Positions 1 through 10,172 of a DNA stretch of 64,000 nt are shown here, in pieces. Location of the stretch: positions 62,001 to 126,000 of the forward strand of contig JAFRAB010000026.1 in NCBI GenBank assembly GCA_017405675.1, in the 5' to 3' direction. The position numbers were made by a program, and so were the translations under genes. Source of the stretch: Erysipelotrichaceae bacterium (lineage in GTDB: Bacteria; Bacillota_I; Bacilli_A; Erysipelotrichales; Erysipelotrichaceae). The first letter of the stretch is position 1. The number at the start of each line of letters is the position of its first letter. A model generated the notes under the pieces. It saw only the letters and a program-made list of their open reading frames with translations. It did no database searches and was not told the origin of the DNA.

Positions 1-370
1 TACCGTCCACTCTCATGGAGTCCAGACGCTGAAAATATCTTCTTTCCTTCTGAGGGTCATTATCGGTATTGCAGATGAAGAGGGAATAGTCATGATAGTC
101 AAAGAACTGTTCTATGGTTACGGCTATTGAGGAGAAGAAATCATTATTGATATTAGGGATGATCAGCCCGACAGTATGCGAGGCTGATGATTTCAGCGAT
201 CTGGCTGCATTGTTGGAAACGTAGCCGTACTGCTCTATGACCTTGTTTACTTTCTCTTCCGTTTCCTTTGAGAAGCGTCCGGTCTTGTTTATGACATGTG
301 AAACAGTTGCCGTAGATACTCCGGCAAGTCGGGCAATATCGATAATTGACAGCATTTTTTTCTCTTTCAT
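1..370 (-). CDS. LacI-family transcriptional regulator (3' part cut off by window edge)
   Basis: The visible 123 residues hold an N-terminal LacI helix-turn-helix (IIDIARLAGVSTATVSHV, hinge around AARSLKS) and the start of the periplasmic-binding-protein-like effector domain (VGLIIPNINNDFF). It reads away from the PTS operon, and two LacI-type palindromes lie between them, so it most likely represses that operon and itself. The start at 370 has no ribosome binding site; a TATAAT box at 377-382 on this strand ends six bases before the ATG, so the mRNA may be leaderless. A second Met at residue 6 (position 355) is the alternative start. The effector is unknown; a phosphorylated sugar from the cassette is a guess. 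Confidence 0.93.
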   Translation of the reverse strand, partial: MKEKKMLSIIDIARLAGVSTATVSHVINKTGRFSKETEEKVNKVIEQYGYVSNNAARSLKSSASHTVGLIIPNINNDFFSSIAVTIEQFFDYHDYSLFICNTDNDPQKERRYFQRLDSMRVDG

Positions 371-412
371 AGCTGTATTATAGCACTTTTTTGGTTAAAA
401 AAATGGTTAAAT

Positions 413-428
413 GATTAAACGTTTAACT
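413..428. promoter_or_regulatory. LacI-type operator O1
   Basis: A perfect 12-base palindrome TTAAACGTTTAA (415-426) with the central CG typical of LacI-family operators. It lies upstream of the -35 element of the PTS operon and upstream of the -10 of the divergent lacI gene, so one bound dimer could affect both. Related GGTTAAA half-sites occur just to its left (393-410). Confidence 0.7.
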
Positions 429-444
429 TTTTTGCAGAAAACTA

Positions 445-1881
<1,437 letters not shown>

Positions 1882-1896
1882 TCATCATTGAAATTG

Positions 1897-1930
1897 AAGC
1901 CGGTAGTACAATTTAGTATTTACCGGCTTT
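1897..1930 (+). terminator. Intra-operon hairpin after EIIBC
   Basis: AAGCCGGTA (1897-1905) pairs with TACCGGCTT (1921-1929), with a 15-base loop and only a broken T run after it. A TATAAT-like box follows at 1938-1943. It may be a leaky terminator or stabiliser that sets PTS mRNA above the downstream genes, or a site for a second promoter. Confidence 0.45.
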
Positions 1931-1962
1931 AAATTGTTATAATTTATACGGAGGTATCTAAT

Positions 1963-2898
1963 ATGTCTAATGTCATTCGTCTAATCAGTGCAACAAAATC
2001 AGATTTTCAGAAAATGAGTGCTATGGAGCTCAAGGAATCTATATATAAGTCAGAGTCAAGAACGATCATGGGTCAGCATCTGTTATTTGCCGGTCCGGGC
2101 GTAGTCAGAGGAGTAACCAATTCCGAACTGATGTTTGCCTGGGGTGCCGACATGGTCATGCTGAATACCATTGACCTTGATGACATCAGCAATAATCCGG
2201 GATTATGCGGATTATCACTGAAGGAACTTAAGGAAAGATGCAACCGTCCTATCGGTATCTATCTGGGCTGTCCTAAAGCCGGCAGTGAAGATGGCGGCAA
2301 GAAGGCCTTATACAGAAGAGAAGGCATGCTTGCAACTGAGAAACATATCCTTAAGTGCAGAGAGTTAGGCGCTGATTTCATCGTACTGGGCGGCAACCCG
2401 GGATCAGGCACTTCACTGACTGATGTCATTGCAGCTACAAAACTGGCTAAGTCCCTGTTAGGTGATGACATGATCATCATGGCCGGCAAGTGGGAAGACG
2501 GCATTACCGAAAAGGTATTGGGCGATCCGACTGCTGACTACGATACAAAGGATATTGTCCGTCAGCTTATCGATGCCGGTGCTGACTGCATTGACCTGCC
2601 TTGCCCTGGTTCAAGAGGCGGCATAACTGTTGAAGACATCCGCAGCCTGGTTCAGTATGTACATCAGTACAAGCCTGGCACATTAACAATGTGCTTCCTG
2701 GATTCATCAGTGGAATGCGCTGATGAGGAAACAATCAGACAGATCGCCATTCTCATGAAGCAGACCGGCGCTGACATTCACGCCATCGGTGACGGCGGTT
2801 TCGGCGGCTGCACATGGCCAAAGAACATCTATCAGCTTTCTGTATCCATTAAGGGTGAACATTACACCTGGTTCAGAATGGCAAGCGTAAATAAATAA
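1963..2898 (+). CDS. Unknown TIM-barrel-like protein of sugar-PTS operons
   Basis: 311 residues, soluble, no signal peptide. Alternating segments such as MFAWGADMVMLNTIDLDD, RPIGIYLGCPK, ELGADFIVLGGNPGSGTS and QTGADIHAIGDGGFGG look like the strands and loops of a beta/alpha barrel with glycine-rich phosphate-binding ends. It matches my memory of an uncharacterised family found beside PTS genes (DUF7916-like, and the unknown gene of the Listeria allose cassette), but I cannot verify this. RBS GGAGG before the ATG at 1963. Its place between transporter and isomerase suggests action on the imported sugar phosphate; the reaction is not known. Confidence 0.6.
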   Translation: MSNVIRLISATKSDFQKMSAMELKESIYKSESRTIMGQHLLFAGPGVVRGVTNSELMFAWGADMVMLNTIDLDDISNNPGLCGLSLKELKERCNRPIGIYLGCPKAGSEDGGKKALYRREGMLATEKHILKCRELGADFIVLGGNPGSGTSLTDVIAATKLAKSLLGDDMIIMAGKWEDGITEKVLGDPTADYDTKDIVRQLIDAGADCIDLPCPGSRGGITVEDIRSLVQYVHQYKPGTLTMCFLDSSVECADEETIRQIAILMKQTGADIHAIGDGGFGGCTWPKNIYQLSVSIKGEHYTWFRMASVNK

Positions 2899-2927
2899 AC
2901 GACAACTTTTGAAAGGAACAGATAAAT

Positions 2928-3392
2928 ATGAAACTGGCAATCGGAAATGACCACGTCGCAGTGGAAATGAAAAAGGAAATAAAAGAATATCTGGAAGAAA
3001 AGGGATATGAAGTAATCAATGTGGGAACAGATTCAACAGAAAGATTCAATTATCCTGTATCCGGATATAAGGTAGCCAAAATGGTAGCTGACGGTGAAGT
3101 TGATGGCGGTATCCTGATCTGCGGAACAGGAGTAGGCATCTCTCTGTCAGCCAATAAGGTAAGAGGTATCAGAGCCTGCGTATGTTCAGATCCATATACA
3201 GCCAAGCTGTCAAAACAGCACAATAACACCAATATCATCGCTTTCGGTGCCAGAGTAATCGGAATCGAAACAGCCAAGATGATCGTTGATGAATGGCTCA
3301 ATGCCAAGTATGAAGGCGGCAGACATCAGGTCAGAATAGACCAGATAAAGGAAATAGAAGAAACACAGCACCTGAAGGCTGCGGAGGAATAA
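2928..3392 (+). CDS. rpiB: RpiB/LacAB-family sugar-phosphate isomerase
   Basis: 154 residues, the usual length for RpiB. It begins MKLAIGNDHVAVEMKKEI and has the active-site stretch GGILICGTGVGISLSANKVRGIRA with the catalytic Cys in ICGTG, then HNNTNIIAFGARVIG. The family isomerises ribose-5-phosphate and, in some members, allose-6-phosphate to allulose-6-phosphate. In this cassette the hexose role is plausible because a second RpiB lies at 41822-42274. Two bases separate its stop from the next start, so the genes are translationally linked. The exact substrate is inference. Confidence 0.9.
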   Translation: MKLAIGNDHVAVEMKKEIKEYLEEKGYEVINVGTDSTERFNYPVSGYKVAKMVADGEVDGGILICGTGVGISLSANKVRGIRACVCSDPYTAKLSKQHNNTNIIAFGARVIGIETAKMIVDEWLNAKYEGGRHQVRIDQIKEIEETQHLKAAEE

Positions 3393-3394
3393 AT

Positions 3395-4048
3395 ATGTCA
3401 GAAAGACTGTTATGTCCGTCAATGATGTGCGCTAACTACGGACATCTGGCAGATGAGGTAAGAGCACTGGATGATGCCGGGGTAGACATCTTTCATTGCG
3501 ATATCATGGACGGCACATTCGTACCTAACTTTACGATGGGAGTAATGGATGTAGAGACCATCAGAAGATATACCGATAAGCTGGTAGACTGCCATCTTAT
3601 GATCGAGAATCCGGCCAATAAGGTTGACTGGTTCATCAAGGCCGGTGCCAATATCATCTATATCCATCCTGAAAGTGAAAGATATGTTGTTAAGACACTG
3701 GCTCACATCAAGGAAATGGGAGCTTATGCGGGTATCGCCGTAAATCCTGATACCAGCGTATCTTCTATCAGTGAGATACTGAACCTGTGTGACTATGTGA
3801 TGGTCATGACTGTTAACCCAGGCTTTGCCGGGCAGGCCTTCATAGATTTCACCAAGAAGAAGATCAAGCAGTTAGTAGAACTGAAGGAAGAATACGGCTT
3901 TAAGATCATGATCGACGGTCACTGCACTCCTCAGGTTATCGAAGACCTAAGTAACTTAGGCGCCGATGGCTTCATTCTTGGTTCTTCAGCTTTGTTCCGC
4001 AAGGGCAAGACCTATAAGGAAATCATAAGGGAATTAAGAGGTGAGTGA
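3395..4048 (+). CDS. Ribulose-phosphate 3-epimerase family enzyme (Rpe/AlsE-like)
   Basis: 217 residues. The barrel signatures are clear: LCPSMMCANYGHLADEV at the start, FHCDIMDGTFVPNFTMG with metal-binding His and Asp, HLMIENPANKVDWFIKAGA, VMTVNPGFAGQAF, and IMIDGHCTPQVIEDLSNLGADGFILGSSALF for phosphate binding. Rpe interconverts ribulose-5-P and xylulose-5-P; the AlsE branch converts allulose-6-P to fructose-6-P. Together with the RpiB-type neighbour, an allose-6-P to fructose-6-P route is possible. Sequence alone does not separate Rpe from AlsE here. Confidence 0.88.
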   Translation: MSERLLCPSMMCANYGHLADEVRALDDAGVDIFHCDIMDGTFVPNFTMGVMDVETIRRYTDKLVDCHLMIENPANKVDWFIKAGANIIYIHPESERYVVKTLAHIKEMGAYAGIAVNPDTSVSSISEILNLCDYVMVMTVNPGFAGQAFIDFTKKKIKQLVELKEEYGFKIMIDGHCTPQVIEDLSNLGADGFILGSSALFRKGKTYKEIIRELRGE

Positions 4049-4049
4049 G

Positions 4050-4865
4050 ATGAAGAAGATAGGCATGATCATACCGACGACTGATAACTCATTCTTCTCA
4101 TTTCTGGGACACCAGGTACAAAAGCAGTTAAGGGAAGATGAACAGCTGTTTCTGTGTGATTCCAGTAACTCCTCTGATAAGGAGAAGGAATATCTGAAGA
4201 CTCTGTCTTCATTCTGTGACGGGATCATCGATGTATCAGGTCTTTCCGAATTAGGTGAAGGACTTCTTAATGAGAACTATCCTCTGGTACTGGTCGACAG
4301 AAAACCTGTTACCGGCAGAGAAGTACCGTGGGTAGGAAATGACGACAGTTCAGCAATGGAAGAGGCTACTGAGTACCTTATTCATAAGGGCTGTAAGAAC
4401 ATTCTGTTAATGCCGGGATATATCGCCGAAAAGCAGGAAAACCCAAGAATAGCAGGATACAGAAAAGCTCTGGAGAATAACGGGCTCAGTTACGATGAAT
4501 CGTTCGTTCTTAACAGAAAAGGAATAAAGAGTTCAGAAGAAGAGACAGCCGAACTGGTAATGGGATATTTCCGTAAGGGAATAAAGATCGACGGTATTAT
4601 AACATCTTCAGACAGAGCAGCATTCGGTGCGGTAAAGGCTTTAGGAAGATTAGGATACTATGTACCAGAGGATGTCAGACTGATCTCCTTTGACAACAGT
4701 CCGTATTCATTAATGGCCTCACCGTCAATCACGTCAATTGACCGCAACGGATCCCTGATAGCTCAGAAAGCTCTGGAGACATTAAGATGTCTGCTGGAAG
4801 GAAATAAACCTGAAACTGAAACAGTCATACCTGTTTCCCTGGTAAAAAATGATAGTACAAGATAG
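4050..4865 (+). CDS. LacI-like effector-binding protein lacking the HTH domain
   Basis: 271 residues from the ATG at 4050, one base after the epimerase stop; the GTG at 4041 is part of the ribosome binding site AGAGGTGA. The whole protein matches the LacI/periplasmic-binding-type effector domain: KKIGMIIPTTDNSFFSFLG at the start, then VDRKP, IDGIITSSDRAAFGAVKALGRLGYYVPEDVRLISFDNS and SITSIDRN. The usual 55-60-residue DNA-binding head is missing and no signal peptide replaces it, so it is cytoplasmic. It resembles the visible part of the divergent LacI protein. It may bind the same ligand and tune the repressor, or form mixed dimers; both ideas are inference. Confidence 0.8.
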   Translation: MKKIGMIIPTTDNSFFSFLGHQVQKQLREDEQLFLCDSSNSSDKEKEYLKTLSSFCDGIIDVSGLSELGEGLLNENYPLVLVDRKPVTGREVPWVGNDDSSAMEEATEYLIHKGCKNILLMPGYIAEKQENPRIAGYRKALENNGLSYDESFVLNRKGIKSSEEETAELVMGYFRKGIKIDGIITSSDRAAFGAVKALGRLGYYVPEDVRLISFDNSPYSLMASPSITSIDRNGSLIAQKALETLRCLLEGNKPETETVIPVSLVKNDSTR

Positions 4866-4890
4866 CTGTTGAAAAACAGCTTTTCTTTTT
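4864..4890 (+). terminator. Terminator of the sugar cassette
   Basis: AGCTGTT (4864-4870), GAAA loop, AACAGCT (4875-4881), then a T-rich tract. The stem overlaps the stop codon of the LacI-like gene. Confidence 0.9.
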
Positions 4891-4945
4891 GGCTTTATCA
4901 GCACAGTTGTATGGATTTTCAAGCATTCATATATAGGCTATAATA

Positions 4946-4973
4946 TTGGTATATTTGATTTGTTATTTATAAT
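4946..4973 (+). promoter_or_regulatory. Promoter of the zinc-ribbon protein gene
   Basis: TTGGTA (4946-4951), 16-base spacer, TATAAT (4968-4973). A second TATAAT lies at 4939-4944 without a clear -35. Confidence 0.5.
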
Positions 4974-5006
4974 TCGTCAGCCCCCAATTTATAAGGAGGA
5001 ATAAAC

Positions 5007-8000
5007 ATGTCCTACTGCTGGAAATGCGGCAAGCCTTTGCCGGAAGGTGCTAATTTCTGTATATACTGCGGTGCACCGGTAAAAAGAGAAGAAACAGAAC
5101 AGGATAAAAAAGAAGAGACAAAAGCTGAAACTAAACATGGTCTCTATTATGATCCGGGTAAGAAAGCGGAAAAGAAACCTGCTGAAACGCAGGCTGTTTT
5201 AAGTGACCGGAAATCAACAGCTAAAGAAGAAACGGTCAGAGAATTCAAACTGCCGAAAACGTCAGATGAAAAGCCGGTAAAAACCAGAAAGACTTCCCGG
5301 AAGAAAGCAACCAATACTGTTGCCGCACCTGTTAAGGAAAAAAAGACGGCAGCAAAAAAGGAAACGGTTAAAGAAGAAAAAGGAAAGAAGACTGAAGAAA
5401 CAGCGAAGCGGCATCGGAAGGCAGAGAAAGAAGCCAGAAAGGCTGCCCAGGCAGAGCGGAAAGCGGCTAAAAAAGCCCGGAAACGGGAAAAGAAGGTCCG
5501 AAAAAAAGAGAAGAAGAAAAAATCTTTCTTTGGCAGGATCTTCAGATTTGTCCGCAATGCTCTGATAATAATCCTTTGTGCCAACCTGATCATTGTCGGT
5601 CTGGCTTATGCCGGAGTCATTACTGAAGATTTTGACATAATAACCGCAGTCAGACAGCTCTACAGCAAAATTGAAGATATGACGGTATCCTATGATGAGC
5701 CGGCTGACGTACTGAATAATGATGATCCGTCTCTGATAACGATCCGTTACAGTGACCGCGAACTCAGAAGTGCCAGCGGTGAAGAGACATCAGTTACACC
5801 TGATAATCATGTCGTATCAGTCGGCGGACTGACAGTTGACATGGGCAGGGGCAATCTGGAAGGAAACGATACGCTGATAGTTAAGGATCTGGGAAGAAAA
5901 GACGATGATAACCTGGCCATGGCTCTGCACTGTTATGATCTTTCACTTAAGTCAGGAACAGGTCAGTTTGCGGGTCTTGTAAAGATTTCAATACCACTTG
6001 ATCTGGGAGATAAGGAATATCTTGACGGTATGGTCTATTTTGATGAACAGAGTGGCCAGTGGGAAGATCTGTATTATGAGGTTTCCGCTGACGGCAGGAC
6101 AGCAATTGCCTATATGGATCACTTTACCAAGGTTTCTCCGAAAATCGGCAAGATGACAGCCAAGATGTTTGATGCTGCCTTAGCAGCTAATTCCGGCAGA
6201 AAACACTCGTCAGAATTTATCAAATCAGCTAAAGGTGATACGGCTATTCCTGCTTCTCTGTTTGTGGAAGTCTGGAATAAGATGAGACAGACTGAAACGG
6301 TAGATTATTTATATTTCCGGCAATATCCGACAATGAGAAACGTAGGTATCCATAATGATACCTTAAGAGAACTGTTTGCTTTAAGCGGCAGGGACATAAC
6401 CGCTACTCCGGAAAGTATTAATAATGCTTTGATCAAACTGCAGGATGCAGTTGATGCTCAGAAACTTGACTGGCCTTCCAGAATGCTGGGAATCGGCGAC
6501 GCTACGACCGGAGCATTCAATGATTTCAGGGTGCTTAACGGACTGCTTTCTACCGGCGGAAAGGTATTTTCAGAAACAGCCGGTAAGATGATCGGCGGGC
6601 TTAACATCATTATCACGGGAATCAAACTGTACAGTGAATATCTGGCAGGAAAGGATATGGAAAAGGTAATAGCAGACAATAACCTTTCTATTGTCAGTTC
6701 AGCGGTTACGGCCCTTGGCCTGGTAGCGGGAACCGTTACCGGCCTGGCAACCTGGCCTATAACACTTTTAGGTATCGGACTGTGTCTTGTTTCGCTGTCG
6801 CTGGATGTTTACAGATATACTGAAGGGCTTGATGAACTGCCAATGCAGGAACAGGCTTACTTTGCCTATTATAATTACGTGGCTAATGACAAGACCAAGA
6901 TTCCTGATGAAACAAGAATCGGCTTTGATAAGGAAAACTTCAGATGCAAGATGGAAATACCAACCGGTGTGGCCTTAAACGAGAAGGATTCCTCATACAA
7001 ACGGGTAATGTCTCATGTGAAGAAGCACGGTCTTAACGAGGAATGGGTCTGGAACTCAATGATCAGACTTATCTTCAAGAACAGTGAAAAGGAACCAGGT
7101 AAACTGAAAGAATATGTTGATGATATGCTGTACAAATACGCCGACTCCTACTGGAATCTTTCCAAAAAGGAAAGAGACAACTGGGTTTATCAGTGGATGC
7201 ATGATCAGGGATACGAAGAACAGGACATTCAGGATGTTCTGGATCAGGTAGTACTGAAAAGCGATATTGAAGCATGGCGTAAGGATAAGATGAACCGGCT
7301 GATGCTGGAGTTCAGACACATCTTTGAACAGCAGGTCAACCTGTATACCACAAAGTCATTTACGGCTTTCAAGAAGGAAATCAACAGAGAATTCCTGCAG
7401 CCTCTCAATTACACGATCTATTTCTATGTGGAAGACAAGACTCTGGATAAGGGAATGACCTTCCGTGATTCGATTTATGCACAGGATTACAGGAATATTG
7501 TCTTTAACAAGGAAAGATACTTCAAAAACATTGAGTTTAAGGAAAAAGAGCATATAACCGACTACTATCCGGTTATGAAGAATGAGTTGCCGATCTATGC
7601 AGACATAGTCACGCCAATGAGATTTGTGGGGACTGAATATCCGCTGTTCTATCCATATCAGGTAGTATGGAACGGCAATGATATAGTTCTGGATAAGGCG
7701 ACCATTATGGACCGCTATCCGCATACTCCTGAGTATTTGCCTTGGGTAGCTGTTGACGGCAGTCAGAAGACAGAAAATCTCGTCTTTGCCACTACTGTTT
7801 ATCATTACATTCAGATGGGACAGCCAACCAGAGTCCTGTTTAAGGATGTAACTGCCATTGAAACCTGGGAAGATGCCCAGAAATACTATGATGATCCTGG
7901 TGTTGAAGTTGCCTTTACCATTCCTAAGTTTGATAAGAAGGGACGTTCCAACGTCAGACTTAAGGTGACCGGTGACGGTGAGCTTACAGCCCTTAACGGG

Positions 8001-8369
8001 TACTGGGAAGGACCGTGGCTGGGTTCATCCAAGCAATGGTATTATTTCGACGTGGATACAGAGACCAAGCAGATTTATATTGATGACACTCTGGGTCTGC
8101 CGACAGAATCATTCACCATCCGCAGATATAAATATAACAACAGGACCAAGACACTTAAATTCGTTTTAGGATGGGGTAAAGAGAAAGCTACGCTTGAATT
8201 CAAGATGACAGGCAAGAATTCAATGGTTCTGTATATAGAATACAATGGTGATAACACTTCACTTGAGTTTGTACGATCGACCAGAGAAAGATTTGACAAC
8301 TGGGAAAACCGTCAGAAATTCTACAATCCTAATCCGAGCGAGATTATACCTCATGGTGATGAATCGTAG
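5007..8369 (+). CDS. Large zinc-ribbon, single-anchor membrane protein of unknown function
   Basis: 1120 residues. The N terminus is a zinc ribbon (YCWKCGKPL and FCIYCGAPV, four Cys). Residues about 30-175 are extremely rich in Lys, Glu and Ala and look disordered. One hydrophobic segment (ALIIILCANLIIVGLAYAG, about 190-210) anchors it, leaving some 900 residues probably outside. That part has a possible ZU5/GPI-like early domain (KISIPLDLG, YFDEQSGQW), a hydrophobic stretch near 570-610 that may be a second membrane or colicin-like hairpin, and an aromatic-rich C-terminal region. Strong RBS AAGGAGGA. Monocistronic between terminators. I do not recognise the family. Confidence 0.75.
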   Translation: MSYCWKCGKPLPEGANFCIYCGAPVKREETEQDKKEETKAETKHGLYYDPGKKAEKKPAETQAVLSDRKSTAKEETVREFKLPKTSDEKPVKTRKTSRKKATNTVAAPVKEKKTAAKKETVKEEKGKKTEETAKRHRKAEKEARKAAQAERKAAKKARKREKKVRKKEKKKKSFFGRIFRFVRNALIIILCANLIIVGLAYAGVITEDFDIITAVRQLYSKIEDMTVSYDEPADVLNNDDPSLITIRYSDRELRSASGEETSVTPDNHVVSVGGLTVDMGRGNLEGNDTLIVKDLGRKDDDNLAMALHCYDLSLKSGTGQFAGLVKISIPLDLGDKEYLDGMVYFDEQSGQWEDLYYEVSADGRTAIAYMDHFTKVSPKIGKMTAKMFDAALAANSGRKHSSEFIKSAKGDTAIPASLFVEVWNKMRQTETVDYLYFRQYPTMRNVGIHNDTLRELFALSGRDITATPESINNALIKLQDAVDAQKLDWPSRMLGIGDATTGAFNDFRVLNGLLSTGGKVFSETAGKMIGGLNIIITGIKLYSEYLAGKDMEKVIADNNLSIVSSAVTALGLVAGTVTGLATWPITLLGIGLCLVSLSLDVYRYTEGLDELPMQEQAYFAYYNYVANDKTKIPDETRIGFDKENFRCKMEIPTGVALNEKDSSYKRVMSHVKKHGLNEEWVWNSMIRLIFKNSEKEPGKLKEYVDDMLYKYADSYWNLSKKERDNWVYQWMHDQGYEEQDIQDVLDQVVLKSDIEAWRKDKMNRLMLEFRHIFEQQVNLYTTKSFTAFKKEINREFLQPLNYTIYFYVEDKTLDKGMTFRDSIYAQDYRNIVFNKERYFKNIEFKEKEHITDYYPVMKNELPIYADIVTPMRFVGTEYPLFYPYQVVWNGNDIVLDKATIMDRYPHTPEYLPWVAVDGSQKTENLVFATTVYHYIQMGQPTRVLFKDVTAIETWEDAQKYYDDPGVEVAFTIPKFDKKGRSNVRLKVTGDGELTALNGYWEGPWLGSSKQWYYFDVDTETKQIYIDDTLGLPTESFTIRRYKYNNRTKTLKFVLGWGKEKATLEFKMTGKNSMVLYIEYNGDNTSLEFVRSTRERFDNWENRQKFYNPNPSEIIPHGDES

Positions 8370-8398
8370 CTTCGCTATCTGAAAAACCAGATAAATAA

Positions 8399-8423
8399 GG
8401 CCGGGTTTAAAGCCCGGCTTTTT
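8399..8423 (+). terminator. Terminator after the zinc-ribbon gene
   Basis: GCCGGG...CCCGGC stem (8400-8418) around a short TTTAAAG loop, followed by TTTTT. Confidence 0.9.
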
Positions 8424-8498
8424 ACAGAGAGTGTTAAAAACGACCTTCACTCCTGAATGTTTTATAATATATTCAACTGATAAAGGAGGTACTCCTGA

Positions 8499-9905
8499 AT
8501 GAACATAATCGACAAATCAATGCTTATCAGACAGGGAAAACTTGAAAGTACAGAGCTTTGTGAAGACAGCCTAGGACGAATTGCGGCTAATGATCAGGAT
8601 GGACTGAAGCTTAACAGTGTTTCTGAAATAAATCCGAACTGGTATTTTGAAGCCAGGGTCTTGGATGAAAACCCTGATAAAGCTGAAGTAAAGAGTCCGT
8701 TATATGGCATACCTGTTCTGCTGAAAGACAACATTGATGTCAAAGGCCTGCATACAACAGCCGGTTCTTTTGCCTTAAGTGATCTGATTGCCGATAAGGA
8801 TAGTTTTCTGGCAGGAAAGCTTAAGGAAGCCGGGGCTGTTATTCTGGGCAAAACAAATCTAAGTGAGTTCGCTTACTGGATGAGTGAGGAGGGAATGCCT
8901 TCAGGTTATTCAAGTCTTTCCGGTCAGGTTGTCCATCCCTACAATCCGGAATATGACCCTTCAGGATCGTCCAGCGGTTCTGCCGTAGCGGTAGCAGCCG
9001 GTTTCGTGGATATCAGCATCGGCACGGAAACTGACGGATCTCTGATGTCTCCGGCCATCAGCAACGGCATTGTGTCAATAAAGCCTACCGTAGGTCTTGT
9101 TTCAAGAAGCGGCATTCTGCCTATAAGTAATATTCAGGACACAGCCGGACCAATGGCTCGAAACGTGACTGACTGTGCGGCCTTACTGCAGGTAATTGCC
9201 GGTAAGGATCCTGATGATCCTGCAACCTGGAACTGTCAGACAGATGATTATCTCTCATATCTGAAAAATGATCTGAAGGGAAAAAGAATAGGAGTATTTA
9301 CCGCCAAGGAACTGAAGTGTGACGAAGAGTATCTGCGGAAACTGAAGGAAATAATCGTTTCAGCACAGGGAGAATGTGTAGATATTTACTATGAAAACAC
9401 CTATTTTGATGAGATGATTCCACTTACATATGAATTTAAAAACGGCATCAATTCCTATCTGGCTCAGCATAACAGTTCCTGCCGCAGTCTTGATGATATA
9501 ATCGAATTCAATAACCGGCATGCAGAAAGGTGTCTGAAACACGGACAGAGTCTGCTGATTGCCAGCAACAATACTTCAGGATTCCTGAAGGAAAAGGAAT
9601 ATCTGGAAAAAAGAGCGGAATTAAGAGAACAGGCATACACTCATCTTGATAAGGTTATTGACGACAATCATTTGGATTGCCTTGTTACGGTATGCGGTCA
9701 TGCACCAACCAATCTGGCGGCAATTTCAGGGAACTGTTCCATGGTTATTCCGGCCAGAAAACCAGATGAAGAGAAATATGATCCGTTAAGCTTTTACATG
9801 CTGGGAAAGGCTTATAAGGAAGGTGAACTGATCAATCTGGCCTATGTTCTGGAACAGGCTTTGCAGGTCGATGCCAGACCGTCATGGCTGAAACAGAAAA
9901 TATAA
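8499..9905 (+). CDS. Amidase-signature family hydrolase
   Basis: 468 residues, the normal family size. The Ser-Ser-Lys triad can be placed: Lys in PVLLKDNIDVKG and the two Ser in DPSGSSSGSAVAVAAG and GTETDGSLMSPAI. The family hydrolyses amide bonds of small molecules or transfers ammonia (GatA is a member). Here no gatC or gatB is adjacent, and the C-terminal half is not GatA-like, so a catabolic amidase is more likely. Cytoplasmic, no signal peptide. Strong RBS AAAGGAGG. The substrate cannot be told. Confidence 0.85.
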   Translation: MNIIDKSMLIRQGKLESTELCEDSLGRIAANDQDGLKLNSVSEINPNWYFEARVLDENPDKAEVKSPLYGIPVLLKDNIDVKGLHTTAGSFALSDLIADKDSFLAGKLKEAGAVILGKTNLSEFAYWMSEEGMPSGYSSLSGQVVHPYNPEYDPSGSSSGSAVAVAAGFVDISIGTETDGSLMSPAISNGIVSIKPTVGLVSRSGILPISNIQDTAGPMARNVTDCAALLQVIAGKDPDDPATWNCQTDDYLSYLKNDLKGKRIGVFTAKELKCDEEYLRKLKEIIVSAQGECVDIYYENTYFDEMIPLTYEFKNGINSYLAQHNSSCRSLDDIIEFNNRHAERCLKHGQSLLIASNNTSGFLKEKEYLEKRAELREQAYTHLDKVIDDNHLDCLVTVCGHAPTNLAAISGNCSMVIPARKPDEEKYDPLSFYMLGKAYKEGELINLAYVLEQALQVDARPSWLKQKI

Positions 9906-9935
9906 AGCCGTCAGAAAAGTGTTTATTATATTGCG

Positions 9936-9965
9936 TTGACCTTTTCCTTGAAAATGCGTTAATAT
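9936..9965 (+). promoter_or_regulatory. Promoter of tRNA-Thr
   Basis: TTGACC (9936-9941), 18-base spacer, TAATAT (9960-9965), about 48 bases upstream of the tRNA. Confidence 0.6.
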
Positions 9966-10012
9966 AAAAAGGTCCAAATGAAGAAAGCCCTGCAAACAGA
10001 GGACTTTCCAAT

Positions 10013-10088
10013 GCCGGTTTAGCTCAGTCGGTAGAGCAACGCATTCGTAATGCGTAGGCCGTTGGTTCAAGTCCGACATCCGGCACCA
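10013..10088 (+). tRNA. tRNA-Thr (anticodon CGT)
   Basis: The cloverleaf folds well: acceptor GCCGGTT/ATCCGGC with one U-U mismatch, anticodon stem ACGCA/TGCGT with loop TTCGTAA, T arm GTTGG TTCAAGT CCGAC, and an encoded CCA end. Confidence 0.95.
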
Positions 10089-10099
10089 TCTGTAAACAA

Positions 10100-10120
10100 A
10101 AAGGCCTCAGGCCTTTTTTT
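10100..10120 (+). terminator. Terminator after tRNA-Thr
   Basis: AAGGCC TCA GGCCTT stem followed by a run of T. Confidence 0.9.
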
Positions 10121-10172
10121 GATTATGGATATGTTTATGTATATAATGGTAATAATGGGAAGGTGAATTGCC

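Noticed and set aside
4041..4049. GTG start for the LacI-like protein
   Set aside because: The GTG is inside the likely ribosome binding site AGAGGTGA; the ATG at 4050 is correctly spaced.
5147..5593. Long opposite-strand frame over the Lys/Glu-rich part of the zinc-ribbon protein
   Set aside because: Mirror of a low-complexity coding region; gives Phe/Ser/Ala-rich nonsense, no RBS.
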